A program made the position numbers and the translations under genes. The notes beneath the pieces are model-generated. The model saw nothing but the letters and a program-made list of their open reading frames with translations, did not search any database and was not told where the DNA came from. Of a stretch of 26,236 nucleotides of DNA, positions 15,447 to 24,477 are shown piece by piece. Source of the stretch: Clostridium sp. (GTDB taxonomy: Bacteria > Bacillota > Clostridia > Clostridiales > Clostridiaceae); assembly GCA_003539755.1 (NCBI GenBank), contig DPOH01000141.1:1-26236 (forward strand). Reading direction: 5' to 3'. The first letter of the stretch is position 1, and every line of letters starts with the position of its first letter.

Positions 15447-16763
15447 TTATCTTTTTTCTAATTTGGCAACAAAGAAACCATCCATATCTTCATTTGGCAT
15501 TATAGTTAAAGAACCATCTCTATTATATGCTAAGTTATCTTGCTTACCAACAAAGATTTTCTTAACTTCACAGTCCTTATACTTATTTACAAACCATTCA
15601 ATATTTTCTTCATTTTCTTCTTTATTTAAAGTACAAGTTGAATAAATCATTATTCCACCTTTCTTTAAATATTGCCATGCATTTTCCATTATTTCTCTTT
15701 GAACTGGAATTATTTCTCTTAAATCATTTCTTTTCTTATTCCATTTAATTTCTGGTTTCTTTCTTATTATACCTAATCCTGAACATGGAACGTCTATAAG
15801 TACTCTATCACTTGAAGCAATTAATTCAGCATTTAACTTAGTAGCATCATTTGCTGCAACTTCAACATTAGTTATTCCTAATCTATCGCAGTTTTCTTTT
15901 ATTAAATTAAGTTTTGATTCATGTAAATCAAATGCAAGAACTTTACCTGTATTTCTTAAAATTTCAGCTATGTGAGTAGTCTTTCCTCCTGGAGCACTAC
16001 ACAAATCTAGAACTGTCATTCCTTCTTCTAAATCAAGAAGCGGAGCTATAAGCATAGCACTTTCATCTTGAACTGTTATTTTACCTTCTACAAATAAAGG
16101 ATTGCTTTCTATTGATTTTCCACCTTTAATACTTATTGCTTCTGGGCATACAGCACCTTCTTCAATATCGTATTCCATATTTTCAAGTTCTTCATAAACA
16201 TCATCATAATCGGCTTTAAGTTCATTAACTCTTATACTTACTTTTGGAACATTATTTAATCCAGCCATTATTCTCTTAGCTGTATTTTCACCATATTGTT
16301 TTATTAAAAGTCTTATCATCCATGGTTCAAAAGAAAATTTATATGCATATTCGTCTATTTTATTTCCTGGGACATTTATATCATCAGGATTTTTTGTAAA
16401 ACTTCTTAATATACCATTAACTAATTTAGCATCACTCTCTGATACTTCTTTAGCTTCTTCTACTGCTTCATTACAAGCAGCATAGCTTGGTATTTTATCT
16501 AAGAAATTCATTTGATATACTGCAACTCTTAAAATATTTAATGTATTCTTATCCATTAATTTTATGTCTTTTACAAAGTTGCCTATTATTATATCTAATG
16601 TTTTCTTTCTTCTTAAAACACCATAAACTATTTCTGTAAGTAATGCTTTATCCTTATCATTAAGCTCAACTTCATTTAATTCTTTTGAAAGAATTATATT
16701 AGAATATGCTCCTTCATTTAAAACTCTATTTAATATTTTTACTGCTAATTTTCTACAATTCAT
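15447..16763 (-). CDS. rsmB: 16S rRNA (cytosine-967-C5)-methyltransferase
   Basis: RsmB (Sun) methylates C967 of 16S rRNA. The 438-aa product has an N-terminal NusB-like helical domain (about 1-130) that begins NCRKLAVKILNRVLNEGAYSN. The C-terminal SAM domain holds LDLCSAPGGKTTH (252-264), the PCSG motif (C327) and the nucleophile motif STCT (C377). Length is standard. The ATG at 16763 has AGAGG upstream. It follows yugP by 13 bp; apart from the interposed yugP, the fmt-rsmB-rlmN order is that of B. subtilis. Confidence 0.96.
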   Translation of the reverse strand: MNCRKLAVKILNRVLNEGAYSNIILSKELNEVELNDKDKALLTEIVYGVLRRKKTLDIIIGNFVKDIKLMDKNTLNILRVAVYQMNFLDKIPSYAACNEAVEEAKEVSESDAKLVNGILRSFTKNPDDINVPGNKIDEYAYKFSFEPWMIRLLIKQYGENTAKRIMAGLNNVPKVSIRVNELKADYDDVYEELENMEYDIEEGAVCPEAISIKGGKSIESNPLFVEGKITVQDESAMLIAPLLDLEEGMTVLDLCSAPGGKTTHIAEILRNTGKVLAFDLHESKLNLIKENCDRLGITNVEVAANDATKLNAELIASSDRVLIDVPCSGLGIIRKKPEIKWNKKRNDLREIIPVQREIMENAWQYLKKGGIMIYSTCTLNKEENEENIEWFVNKYKDCEVKKIFVGKQDNLAYNRDGSLTIMPNEDMDGFFVAKLEKR

Positions 16764-16776
16764 ATGCTACCTCTTC

Positions 16777-17463
16777 TTAATCATCTCTATTGCTTAAAGC
16801 AATTAGTCTTATTAGCTGTGATACTGCCATTAATGTTGCTGCCACATAAGTCATTGCAGCTGCTCCTAAAACTTTTCGTGCATCTTTTATTTCATTTCCA
16901 TAAAGTATACCTCTTGATTCTAGGATTGCTAATGCTCTATTTGAAGCATTAAATTCAACAGGCAATGTAATAATCTGAAATATTACTACAGCTGAAAATA
17001 ATAAAATTCCAAGTGCTGTAAGGCCTTTAAATCCAAGTAATAAACCAATAAAAAATAATACCCAAGATATATTTGAACTAATATTTACTACTGGCACTAT
17101 AGAATTTCTCATAACCAGAGGTTTATAACTTTCTTTATGCTGAATTGCATGACCAACCTCATGAGCTGCAATTCCTGCTGCTGCAATTGTTGAATTATTA
17201 TAAACTTCCGGTGATAATCTAAGTACTCTACTTGACGGATCATAATGATCTCCAAGTCTTGTATTTACCATTTCTATTCTCACATCAAATAATCCAGCTC
17301 CATCTAAAATCATTCTTGCAACCTGCATACCTGTATACCCATTGGTAGTTCTAACTCTGCTATATTTGTTATAAGTAGAGTTTATTTTAGTTTGTGCCCA
17401 GAATGAAATGATTATAGCTGGCAATAATAGAATTACTGTCGGGTCAAAATATAGCCCATGCAT
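16777..17463 (-). CDS. Membrane zinc metallopeptidase, YugP family
   Basis: The 228-aa integral membrane protein has the zinc-protease motif HEVGH (101-105) within AGIAAHEVGHAIQH, and a likely third ligand, Glu170, in LPVEFNAS. Hydrophobic segments are visible near 8-23, 122-143, 148-168 and 198-222. These features match the zinc-dependent peptidase family represented by B. subtilis YugP, whose substrate is unknown. It is inserted between fmt and rsmB with gaps of 16 and 13 bp, so it is cotranscribed with translation genes. B. subtilis lacks a gene here, while clostridia commonly have it at this place. The ATG at 17463 follows a GGAGG-type site. Confidence 0.92.
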   Translation of the reverse strand: MHGLYFDPTVILLLPAIIISFWAQTKINSTYNKYSRVRTTNGYTGMQVARMILDGAGLFDVRIEMVNTRLGDHYDPSSRVLRLSPEVYNNSTIAAAGIAAHEVGHAIQHKESYKPLVMRNSIVPVVNISSNISWVLFFIGLLLGFKGLTALGILLFSAVVIFQIITLPVEFNASNRALAILESRGILYGNEIKDARKVLGAAAMTYVAATLMAVSQLIRLIALSNRDD

Positions 17464-17479
17464 TGGACCTACACCTCCA

Positions 17480-18406
17480 CTATCCTAAAATTATATTTTT
17501 CTCAATATCGTGTCCATTTATATACTGTTCAACCATTAATGGTTTCCCATTTGGAAATTGTACTTTCTTAACTAACAATACATTGTTGCCACATGCAACT
17601 TTTATACCCTCTTTACTTACATCAATTATTGTTCCTGGAGTCTTACCAGTTTTTTCTTTTAATACTTCACTTTCAAATATTTTCATTCTTTGATCTTTAT
17701 AACTGCTATATGCAATTGGCCAAGGATTTAATCCTCTAATTAAATTGTGTATTTCTTCTGCATCCTTATCCCAGCATATATTAGCAATTTCTTTATTAAG
17801 CATCTTAGCATAAAATGTTTCTTCAGTCTGCTTTTCAGGAACTATAGTCTTATTCGCCACACCATCTATAGTCTTAACTAAAAGATCTGCACCTCTTACT
17901 TTTAAAATATTGTAAAGTTCTCCAGCTGTCATATTATCGGGTATTTCTACTTCATCTTTTAAAAGCATATCTCCAGTATCTAGTCCTACATCCATAAGCA
18001 TTGTAGTATTACCAGATACCTTTTCTCCTCTTATTACAGCCCATTGAATTGGTGCTGCTCCTCTATACATAGGTAAAAGAGAACCATGAAGGTTTATACA
18101 TCCATATTTCGGTATATCTAAAACCTCTTTTGTTAATAATTGTCCAAATGCAACTACTATTATAAAATCTGGCTTTAATTCCTTTAATTTTTCAATAAGT
18201 TCTCTATCATCCTTAAGCTTAACAGGCTGATATACAGGAATATCATGTTTTAAAGCTTCTTCCTTAACTTCAGAATATCCCATCTTTTTTCCTCTGCCCT
18301 TTGGCTTATCAGGTTGTGTAAATACAGCAGTAACGTTATATTTTTCAACCAATTTTTGTAATGATGGAACTGCAAAATCAGGAGTACCCATAAATACTAT
18401 GTTCAT
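17480..18406 (-). CDS. fmt: Methionyl-tRNA formyltransferase
   Basis: Fmt formylates initiator Met-tRNA using 10-formyltetrahydrofolate. The 308-aa product begins MNIVFMGTPDFAVPSL. It contains the catalytic triad region NLHGSLLPMYRGAAPIQW (N105, H107) and DTGDML (Asp143), then a C-terminal OB-like domain (about 205-308) with GLNPWPIAYS. The start has AGGAGGAAGG upstream. It lies 24 bp after def, whose product removes the formyl group that Fmt adds, a conserved functional pair. Confidence 0.97.
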   Translation of the reverse strand: MNIVFMGTPDFAVPSLQKLVEKYNVTAVFTQPDKPKGRGKKMGYSEVKEEALKHDIPVYQPVKLKDDRELIEKLKELKPDFIIVVAFGQLLTKEVLDIPKYGCINLHGSLLPMYRGAAPIQWAVIRGEKVSGNTTMLMDVGLDTGDMLLKDEVEIPDNMTAGELYNILKVRGADLLVKTIDGVANKTIVPEKQTEETFYAKMLNKEIANICWDKDAEEIHNLIRGLNPWPIAYSSYKDQRMKIFESEVLKEKTGKTPGTIIDVSKEGIKVACGNNVLLVKKVQFPNGKPLMVEQYINGHDIEKNIILG

Positions 18407-18430
18407 TAATCCTTCCTCCTTTGCTAATTT

Positions 18431-18871
18431 CTATTTTTCAACTCTGTCTACGAATAAAGTACCATCTAAATGGTCATTTTCATGTAAAATAGCTCTAGCT
18501 AATAATTCTTCAGCTTCTATTTCAAACTCTTCACCTTTTTCATTTATTGCTCTAGCTTTTACATAATTAGGTCTAGTTACTTCTTCTAATTCACCAGGTA
18601 AACTTAAGCATCCTTCTTGATCAGTTTGTTGTCCATCAGTTTCTAAAATTTCTGGATTTATAAATACTAGTGGACCTTCTCCAATATCGATAACAAATAA
18701 TCTCTTTAATATACCAACTTGTGGTGCAGCAAGACCTACTCCATCAGCTTCATACATTGTGTCAAACATATCATCAATTAATGTTAATAATCTTTTATCT
18801 ATCTTTTCAACTTCTCTGCATTTTTGTCTTAAAAGGTCGTCTCCAAATTTTCTTATATTTCTTAATGCCAT
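18431..18871 (-). CDS. def: Peptide deformylase
   Basis: Def removes the N-formyl group from nascent proteins on the ribosome. All three family motifs are in the 146-aa product: GVGLAAPQVG (44-53), EGCLSLPG (86-93, metal ligand C88) and HENDHLDG (130-137, ligands H130 and H134, catalytic E131). The short length and the ECCLS-type variant EGCLS fit a bacterial deformylase. It lies 11 bp after priA and 24 bp before fmt. Confidence 0.97.
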   Translation of the reverse strand: MALRNIRKFGDDLLRQKCREVEKIDKRLLTLIDDMFDTMYEADGVGLAAPQVGILKRLFVIDIGEGPLVFINPEILETDGQQTDQEGCLSLPGELEEVTRPNYVKARAINEKGEEFEIEAEELLARAILHENDHLDGTLFVDRVEK

Positions 18872-18882
18872 TTTAATTCCCC

Positions 18883-21078
18883 CTAGGTCATATTATTAGG
18901 ATTAATATCTATACTAACCCTTACTTCATTATATACACTCTTATTTAATTGATAAAGTATATCTTTAACATTTTCACTAAATTTGTCGTCAAATTCACCT
19001 TTAATTATTATCTGCCACCTATAATTATCTTTTAATTTACTGATAATACAAGGTACTGGTCCCAACATTTTTAAATCTCCTACTATTAATTTTTTCAAAT
19101 TAACTTGTAAGTTATTCATAAATTTTTTTAATTTTTCCTCATTTTTAGAAGAACCACCAATCAATAATATTTTACCAAAAGGCGGATTACCCATCAACCT
19201 TCTAAGATTTATTTCTTCTTTAAATAAGCCTTTATAATTTTCATCTTTTGCATAATTTAGGCTATAGTGATTAGGCGTATAACTCTGAACTATTACTTTC
19301 CCATCATCTTCTCCTCTACCAGCTCTTCCTGCAACTTGAGTTATTATTTGATACGTTCTTTCAGATGCTCTATAATCAGGTATATTTAAAGACATATCAG
19401 CTGCCAGTATTCCTACAAGTGTCACATCTTTAAAATCAAGTCCTTTAGATACCATCTGAGTACCTATAAGGATATCCGCTTCATGATTTTTAAATGAATT
19501 ATATATTGATTCATGAGAATTTTTATATCTTGTTGTATCCACATCCATTCTTAGAACTTTTGCTTTTGGAAAATACTTTTTAACTTCCTGCTCAACACGC
19601 TCTGTCCCTGCTCCAAAAAATTTCACATATTTACTTCCACATTCCGGACATACCTTTTCTGCCTTTTGTGCCCTTCCACAATAATGGCATACAAGATATC
19701 CATTTTTATGATATGTCATTGACACATCACATTCAGGACATTTAAATACATAGCCACAGCTTCTGCACGATATAAATGTTGAAAAACCTCTTCTATTTAA
19801 GAATAATATTATCTGCTTCTTCTGATTTAGTGTTTCTTCAATAGCAGAAGATAATTTCCTACTGAATAGTGACATATTGCCGCTTTTCAATTCTTGTCTC
19901 ATATCTACTATTTCCATCTTAGGCATAGACTTACCATTAACTCTATTATTCATTTCAATGAGTTTATATTCACCCTTCAATGCTTTATAATAAGTTTCTA
20001 TGCTTGGAGTTGCAGATCCTAATACAAGTTTACATCCTTTAATTTCACACAAATATTCGCTCACTTCTCTAGTATGATACTTAGGATTCTGCTCAGACTT
20101 ATACGTATTTTCATGTTCTTCATCTATTATTATGAGTCCAAGATTCATTAAAGGAAGAAATAATGCACTTCTCGCACCTATTACAAGCCTTGCTTTTCCT
20201 TCTTTAATTCTATACCATTCATCAAATCTTTCACCATCACTTAATTTACTATGGAATAGTGCAACATCTTCGCCAAACCTGCCTTTAAATCTTTCAATCA
20301 TTTGAGGTGTAAGTGCTATTTCTGGCACAAGAACTACAGCACTTTTTCCAATTGAAAGCACATATTCAACAAGTCTCATATACACTTCAGTTTTTCCTGA
20401 ACCTGTTACGCCTTTTATTAAATATTTATAATCATCGCCTCTAATTATTGAATTTACACAATATTGCTGCTCAAGTGTCAGATTTTTTCTTAGTTCACTT
20501 CCATAAGTTCTTGTATTATATCTAAACACCAATTTTTCTTCACACTTCAATATTTCTTTTTCTATGAGTTTATTTAACGAATATAAAGAAAAATCCTTAT
20601 TTTGAGTTAATTCTGTTTTTGTATACACACCATCATTTTCAACAATATATTCATATAAAGTTCTGTAGTTATCTTTTTTCAAGAATTCTTCACTAAGTTC
20701 TCTATTTATACATATAACCCTTTTTTTCTTATTTGTAGAGCCTCTCATAATTCCTGGTGGAATCATCAAACGTATTGCATCTATGTACTTACATAAATAT
20801 TTCTTTCTAAGAAATTTAACAACTTTTATATCATCATAAGTCAGTATAGGTTCATCATCACAAATACTTTTTATTTTCTTTACTTTGTAATTTATTTGGA
20901 CCTCTTCTTCTTTTAATATAGATATTATAAAGCCATAAACACTCTTACTTCCCATTCCAAAAGGGATCTTAACTCTATATCCAATATCTATATTGTCTAA
21001 AAATTCATCTGGTATTTTATATGTAAATGGTTTATCTACTTCTAATGCATCGCTATTAATTATTATTTCAGCATACAT
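18883..21078 (-). CDS. priA: Primosomal replication restart helicase PriA
   Basis: PriA binds stalled forks and loads the replicative helicase through the DnaB/DnaD/DnaI pathway in Firmicutes. The 731-aa product has an N-terminal DNA-binding region (about 1-105) and a winged-helix segment (about 130-190). Helicase motifs follow: Walker A GVTGSGKT (223-230), DEEH (319-322) and GSATPS. Eight cysteines at 438, 441, 447, 450, 464, 467, 477 and 480 form the two zinc sites. Motif VI reads TQVAGRAGRG. It is the first gene of the unit reaching prkC, with its own promoter at 21126-21153 and a GGGGG ribosome site. Confidence 0.97.
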   Translation of the reverse strand: MYAEIIINSDALEVDKPFTYKIPDEFLDNIDIGYRVKIPFGMGSKSVYGFIISILKEEEVQINYKVKKIKSICDDEPILTYDDIKVVKFLRKKYLCKYIDAIRLMIPPGIMRGSTNKKKRVICINRELSEEFLKKDNYRTLYEYIVENDGVYTKTELTQNKDFSLYSLNKLIEKEILKCEEKLVFRYNTRTYGSELRKNLTLEQQYCVNSIIRGDDYKYLIKGVTGSGKTEVYMRLVEYVLSIGKSAVVLVPEIALTPQMIERFKGRFGEDVALFHSKLSDGERFDEWYRIKEGKARLVIGARSALFLPLMNLGLIIIDEEHENTYKSEQNPKYHTREVSEYLCEIKGCKLVLGSATPSIETYYKALKGEYKLIEMNNRVNGKSMPKMEIVDMRQELKSGNMSLFSRKLSSAIEETLNQKKQIILFLNRRGFSTFISCRSCGYVFKCPECDVSMTYHKNGYLVCHYCGRAQKAEKVCPECGSKYVKFFGAGTERVEQEVKKYFPKAKVLRMDVDTTRYKNSHESIYNSFKNHEADILIGTQMVSKGLDFKDVTLVGILAADMSLNIPDYRASERTYQIITQVAGRAGRGEDDGKVIVQSYTPNHYSLNYAKDENYKGLFKEEINLRRLMGNPPFGKILLIGGSSKNEEKLKKFMNNLQVNLKKLIVGDLKMLGPVPCIISKLKDNYRWQIIIKGEFDDKFSENVKDILYQLNKSVYNEVRVSIDINPNNMT

Positions 21079-21125
21079 ATTGTATTCCCCCTTTACATTA
21101 ATTTAATAGTTACATACAAAAGTAT

Positions 21126-21153
21126 ATTATATTGTTTTTTTAATTACAGTCAA
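21126..21153 (-). promoter_or_regulatory. Sigma-A promoter of priA-def-fmt operon
   Basis: Minus strand: TTGACT (21148-21153), 16-bp spacer, perfect TATAAT (21126-21131), about 48 bp before the priA start. It lies between the coaBC terminator and priA, as expected for a new unit. Confidence 0.8.
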
Positions 21154-21190
21154 ATAAATTTTCTAAAATAGAAATTCAATAAACTTTATT

Positions 21191-21225
21191 ATAAATAGAA
21201 AGAAGCGCAAAGTTTAGCGCTTCTT
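21191..21225 (-). terminator. Intrinsic terminator of the yicC-coaBC unit
   Basis: Minus strand: AAGAAGCGC (21217-21225), 8-nt loop, GCGCTTCTT (21200-21208), then a T-rich TCTATTTAT. The stem is a perfect 9 bp. Its left arm is the last three sense codons of coaBC, and the stop codon lies in the loop. Confidence 0.85.
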
Positions 21226-22398
21226 AAGTATAATATCAAATAAATTTTCTGCAATCTTTTCTTTGCTCATCTTATCTAGATTAACCTCTTCTTTTTCTTT
21301 AGATAAAATAATAACTTTATTATCTTCAGATGCGAAGCCAGTATCGCTGCTTGTTATATCATTTGCAACTATATAATCTAAATTTTTTCTTTCAAGCTTA
21401 CCCAAGGCATTTTCTCTTAAGTTTTGGCTTTCAGCTGCAAATCCAACTAAAATCTGCTTATCTTTCAAGCTTCCTAACTCTTTCAAAATATCATTATCTC
21501 TAATTAATTCTAAAGATAAATCATCATTGCCTTTTTTTATCTTTTGTGTGCTATAAGTTTTTGGTTTATAATCTGCAACCGCAGCTGATTTAATAACAAT
21601 ATCAGCATTGTTAAATTTCTCTAATACTGCTTTTCTCATTTCTTCATTAGTTGAAACTTTTATCAATTCTATTCCATTTGGAACTTCTAACGAAGAAGGT
21701 CCTGTTACTAAAGTTACTTCAGCCCCTCTATTTCTAGCTTCTTTAGCTATTGCATATCCCATTTTTCCACTTGATCTATTTGTTATAAATCTAACCGGAT
21801 CAATTGGTGCTATAGTTGGTCCAGCAGTTACTACAACCTTTTTATCTTTTAAATCTTTTTTCTCATTTAATTCCATTAAAACTCTATCAACAATTATTTC
21901 AGGTTTTTCAAGCTTTCCTTTGCCAATAGAACCGCATGCAAGTCTTCCTTCAGCTGGCTCAATGAACTCATAACCAAAAGACTTAAGCTTTCTTATATTT
22001 TCCTGAAGTATTGGATTTTCATACATATTAGTATTCATAGCTGGAGCAAAAATAACTTTTGCTTTTGTTGCCATTATTGTTGTAGAAAGCATGTCATCTG
22101 CTATTCCATTAGCAACTTTTCCAATTATATTAGCTGTAGCAGGAGCAACTAATAATACATCTGCTTTTTCTGCTAAACTTATATGTTGAATTTCCCATAC
22201 CTTTGGTTCTTGAAATGTATCACATGCGACTACATTTTGACTTAATGATTGAAATGAAAGAGGAGTTACAAACTTTGTAGCATTTTCAGTCATTATAACA
22301 TTAACATTAATATCTTTCTTTATAAGAAGACTTGTTATTTCTAATGCTTTATAGACTGCAATTCCCCCACTTACCCCAAGCACAACATTTTTTTTCAT
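21214..22398 (-). CDS. coaBC: Bifunctional phosphopantothenoylcysteine decarboxylase / phosphopantothenate-cysteine ligase
   Basis: CoaBC joins cysteine to 4'-phosphopantothenate and decarboxylates the product to 4'-phosphopantetheine, the substrate of CoaD. The N-terminal flavoprotein CoaC half (about 1-180) has GVSGGIAVYK (8-17), the catalytic His72 in IQHI, PAMNTNM (119-125) and ACGSIGKG (154-161, Cys155). The CoaB half (about 186-394) shows TAGPTIAPIDPVRFITNRSSGKMG and IKSAAVADYKP. I chose the ATG at 22398, 1 nt after the rpoZ stop, because the conserved sequence begins there; an in-frame ATG at 22416 would overlap rpoZ and add six residues. Length is about 394 aa, normal. A terminator is built from its final codons. 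Confidence 0.95.
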   Translation of the reverse strand: MKKNVVLGVSGGIAVYKALEITSLLIKKDINVNVIMTENATKFVTPLSFQSLSQNVVACDTFQEPKVWEIQHISLAEKADVLLVAPATANIIGKVANGIADDMLSTTIMATKAKVIFAPAMNTNMYENPILQENIRKLKSFGYEFIEPAEGRLACGSIGKGKLEKPEIIVDRVLMELNEKKDLKDKKVVVTAGPTIAPIDPVRFITNRSSGKMGYAIAKEARNRGAEVTLVTGPSSLEVPNGIELIKVSTNEEMRKAVLEKFNNADIVIKSAAVADYKPKTYSTQKIKKGNDDLSLELIRDNDILKELGSLKDKQILVGFAAESQNLRENALGKLERKNLDYIVANDITSSDTGFASEDNKVIILSKEKEEVNLDKMSKEKIAENLFDIILKKR

Positions 22399-22399
22399 T

Positions 22400-22618
22400 T
22401 TATTTTGCTTCCTCATTTACTCTTTCAAATTTAATAGCATCTTCATCAATTTCGTGAATAGCAATTGTTAATGGTTTATGAGAGTTAGCATCCACATGTG
22501 GTTTAGAACCATCAATTATTTGTCTTGCTCTCTTTGCTGATAGTAATACTAAAGAATATCTATCGTGTGTCTTTTCTAGTAGGTCTACTACTGATGGATT
22601 AATCATAGAGTTGTTCAT
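22400..22618 (-). CDS. rpoZ: DNA-directed RNA polymerase omega subunit
   Basis: Omega is the small subunit that helps assemble and stabilise beta-prime. The 72-aa product has the family pattern: MINPSVVDLLEK near the N-terminus, RYSLVLLSAKRARQI (about 21-35) and the acidic C-terminus. The first ATG (22618) is supported by GGAGGG 8 nt upstream, located inside gmk; this makes a 20-bp overlap with the gmk 3' end and suggests translational coupling. The gmk-rpoZ order is widely conserved in Firmicutes and Proteobacteria. Confidence 0.96.
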   Translation of the reverse strand: MNNSMINPSVVDLLEKTHDRYSLVLLSAKRARQIIDGSKPHVDANSHKPLTIAIHEIDEDAIKFERVNEEAK

Positions 22619-23237
22619 GAATAATACCCTCCTTTGAATCTAATATACTATGTTTTATTCTATCTACTCTACATTTTTCTGCTGCTATAATTGATTCAAG
22701 TTTTTCAACAGCTGTTTCAACTTCATCATTAACTACAGCATAATTGTATTTTGAAACAAAATTAATTTCTTTATAAGCTGACTTAAATCTCTTCATTAAA
22801 GATTCTTCAGTTTCGCTTCCTCTTTTTATTATTCTTTGCTTTAATTCTTCCATAGATGGAGGAAGAATAAATATGAATATACCTTCTTCGGCATTTTCTT
22901 TAACTTTTAATGCCCCTTGTATATCAATTTCTAATATTACATCTTTTCCACTTTCTAGTAGTTCTTCAACATTAGACTTTGGTGTACCATAGAAATTATC
23001 ATATACTTCTGCATATTCTAAAAAGTCATCAGCTTCTATTTTTTCTTTAAATTGTTCCTTAGTCATGAAATGATAGTTCACACCATCAACTTCACCTTTT
23101 CTTGGAGACCTTGTTGTTGCTGAAACTGATAATACAACATCTTTATTTCTTTCCATAAAGCTTTTGCATATAGTACCTTTTCCAGCACCAGATGGCCCTG
23201 ATATAACTATTAAAAGTCCTTTACCTCTATTTTTCAT
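22599..23237 (-). CDS. gmk: Guanylate kinase
   Basis: Gmk phosphorylates GMP (and dGMP) to the diphosphate, feeding GTP and (p)ppGpp pools. The 212-aa product has the P-loop GPSGAGKGT (14-22), then SVSATTRSPRKGEVDGVNYHF (about 38-58), which holds the GMP-binding Arg, Ser and Tyr residues. The DVILEIDIQGA stretch (about 99-109) and RGSETEESLMKR lid also fit. It overlaps remA by 1 nt at its start (TAATG) and rpoZ by 20 bp at its end. Confidence 0.97.
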   Translation of the reverse strand: MKNRGKGLLIVISGPSGAGKGTICKSFMERNKDVVLSVSATTRSPRKGEVDGVNYHFMTKEQFKEKIEADDFLEYAEVYDNFYGTPKSNVEELLESGKDVILEIDIQGALKVKENAEEGIFIFILPPSMEELKQRIIKRGSETEESLMKRFKSAYKEINFVSKYNYAVVNDEVETAVEKLESIIAAEKCRVDRIKHSILDSKEGIIHEQLYD

Positions 23238-23506
23238 TATACATCATCCTCATCAACTACTTCATCTTTAGTCGCCAATCTATGAGCTACTGTTTCTGGT
23301 TGAACTGCTGATAAAATAACATGATCACTATCAGTTATTATAACCGCTCTTGTTCTTCTTCCATAAGTAGCATCTATTAGCATGCCTCTATCCCTAGCTT
23401 CTTGAATAATTCTTTTTATAGGTGCTGATTCTGGGCTTACAATAGCAACTAATCTATTTGCAGAAACAATGTTTCCAAAACCTATGTTAATTAATTTAAT
23501 TCCCAT
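23237..23506 (-). CDS. remA: Extracellular matrix regulator RemA (DUF370)
   Basis: In B. subtilis RemA is an 89-residue DNA-binding regulator that activates biofilm-matrix and osmoprotection genes. This product is also 89 aa and keeps the same core: IKLINIGFGNIVSANRLVAIVSPESAPIKR in two parts (about 3-32), DARDRGML-like EARDRGMLIDATYGRRTRAV and ILSAVQPETVAHRL. The family binds DNA as oligomeric rings. The ATG at 23506 follows AGGAGG. It sits between yicC and gmk, as in B. subtilis. Whether it controls matrix genes in this organism cannot be judged from the sequence. Confidence 0.95.
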   Translation of the reverse strand: MGIKLINIGFGNIVSANRLVAIVSPESAPIKRIIQEARDRGMLIDATYGRRTRAVIITDSDHVILSAVQPETVAHRLATKDEVVDEDDV

Positions 23507-23519
23507 GTTTTCCTCCTAA

Positions 23520-24401
23520 TTACTCAATATTTTGAATTTGTTCTCTTATTTTTTCTAGTGTATTTTTAATTTCAATCACTTTATTTGTCATGCCAATATC
23601 GCATGATTTAGATGCAATTGTATTTGCTTCTCTATTCATTTCTTGAATTATAAAATCAAGTTTTCTACCTATTGGTTCACTTAAATTAAGAGTTGTACGC
23701 ACCTGACTCAAATGACTTTTTAATCTTGTTATTTCTTCATCTACCGCAGCTTTATCAGAGAATATAGCAATTTCAAGAGCAACCCTGCTTTCATCTATAT
23801 CCACACCTGATAACAATTCATTAAGTCTTTCTTCAAGTTTCTTCTTATACATCTTAGGCACAATTTCAGATACATTTTCAATTTCATTAACATATTGTTC
23901 AATTGTATCTAGCTTAACCAAGATATCTTCTTTAAGTTTTTCACCTTCACGTGCTCTCATTTCTTCCATATGTTTTAATGCACTTTCAACAAGTGGAGCT
24001 ATTTCCTTGAATATATCATCTAGATTTTCTTCCGGTTCCGATACAGTTATAACATCAGGAAATCTTGCTATTTTAGTAGTTGATATATCATCAAGCGTAC
24101 CTAAACTATTTTGTATTTCCTTTAAACACTCATAGTATCCTCTAGCAAGCTCCATATCTAGTACTGGTTTTCCACAGGCACTTCCATAATTTTTATAGTT
24201 AATAAAAACATCAACTTTACCCCTGCTTAATCTTTTGCTTATTATATTACGTATTTTTTCTTCAAGTGAAAGCATTATTTTAGGCATTCTAATATTTATA
24301 TCTAAATATCTATGATTAACACTCTTCATTTCAATTGAAAAACTAAGTTCTTTACCCTCTTCACTTTGTGCTCTTCCAAAGCTAGTCATGCTTTTTATCA
24401 C
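23520..24401 (-). CDS. yicC: YicC/YloC family endoribonuclease
   Basis: YicC-family proteins are oligomeric endoribonucleases; the E. coli member degrades the small RNA RyhB and the B. subtilis member is YloC. The 293-aa product has the conserved N-terminus MIKSMTSFGRAQ, then KSVNHRYLDINIRMPKIM (about 27-44). The C-terminal region holds RVALEIAIFSDKAAVDEEITRLKSHL and GRKLDFIIQEMNREANTIASKS. The start is GTG (24401-24399), preceded by AAGGGGGTG; it aligns with the usual family start. It is the first gene of the yicC-remA-gmk-rpoZ-coaBC unit, behind a strong promoter. Confidence 0.95.
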   Translation of the reverse strand: MIKSMTSFGRAQSEEGKELSFSIEMKSVNHRYLDINIRMPKIMLSLEEKIRNIISKRLSRGKVDVFINYKNYGSACGKPVLDMELARGYYECLKEIQNSLGTLDDISTTKIARFPDVITVSEPEENLDDIFKEIAPLVESALKHMEEMRAREGEKLKEDILVKLDTIEQYVNEIENVSEIVPKMYKKKLEERLNELLSGVDIDESRVALEIAIFSDKAAVDEEITRLKSHLSQVRTTLNLSEPIGRKLDFIIQEMNREANTIASKSCDIGMTNKVIEIKNTLEKIREQIQNIE

Positions 24402-24445
24402 TTTTACACCCCCTTATTGAATGTCACTTTAACTATTCTTCATAT

Positions 24446-24474
24446 ATAATAATCAATTAATAAATCACAGTCAA
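24446..24474 (-). promoter_or_regulatory. Sigma-A promoter of yicC-remA-gmk-rpoZ-coaBC
   Basis: Minus strand: TTGACT (24469-24474), 17-bp spacer, TATTAT (24446-24451), about 45 bp before the yicC GTG. Both hexamers match consensus at five of six positions. A tandem 11-bp repeat lies directly upstream. Confidence 0.82.
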
Positions 24475-24477
24475 TGA

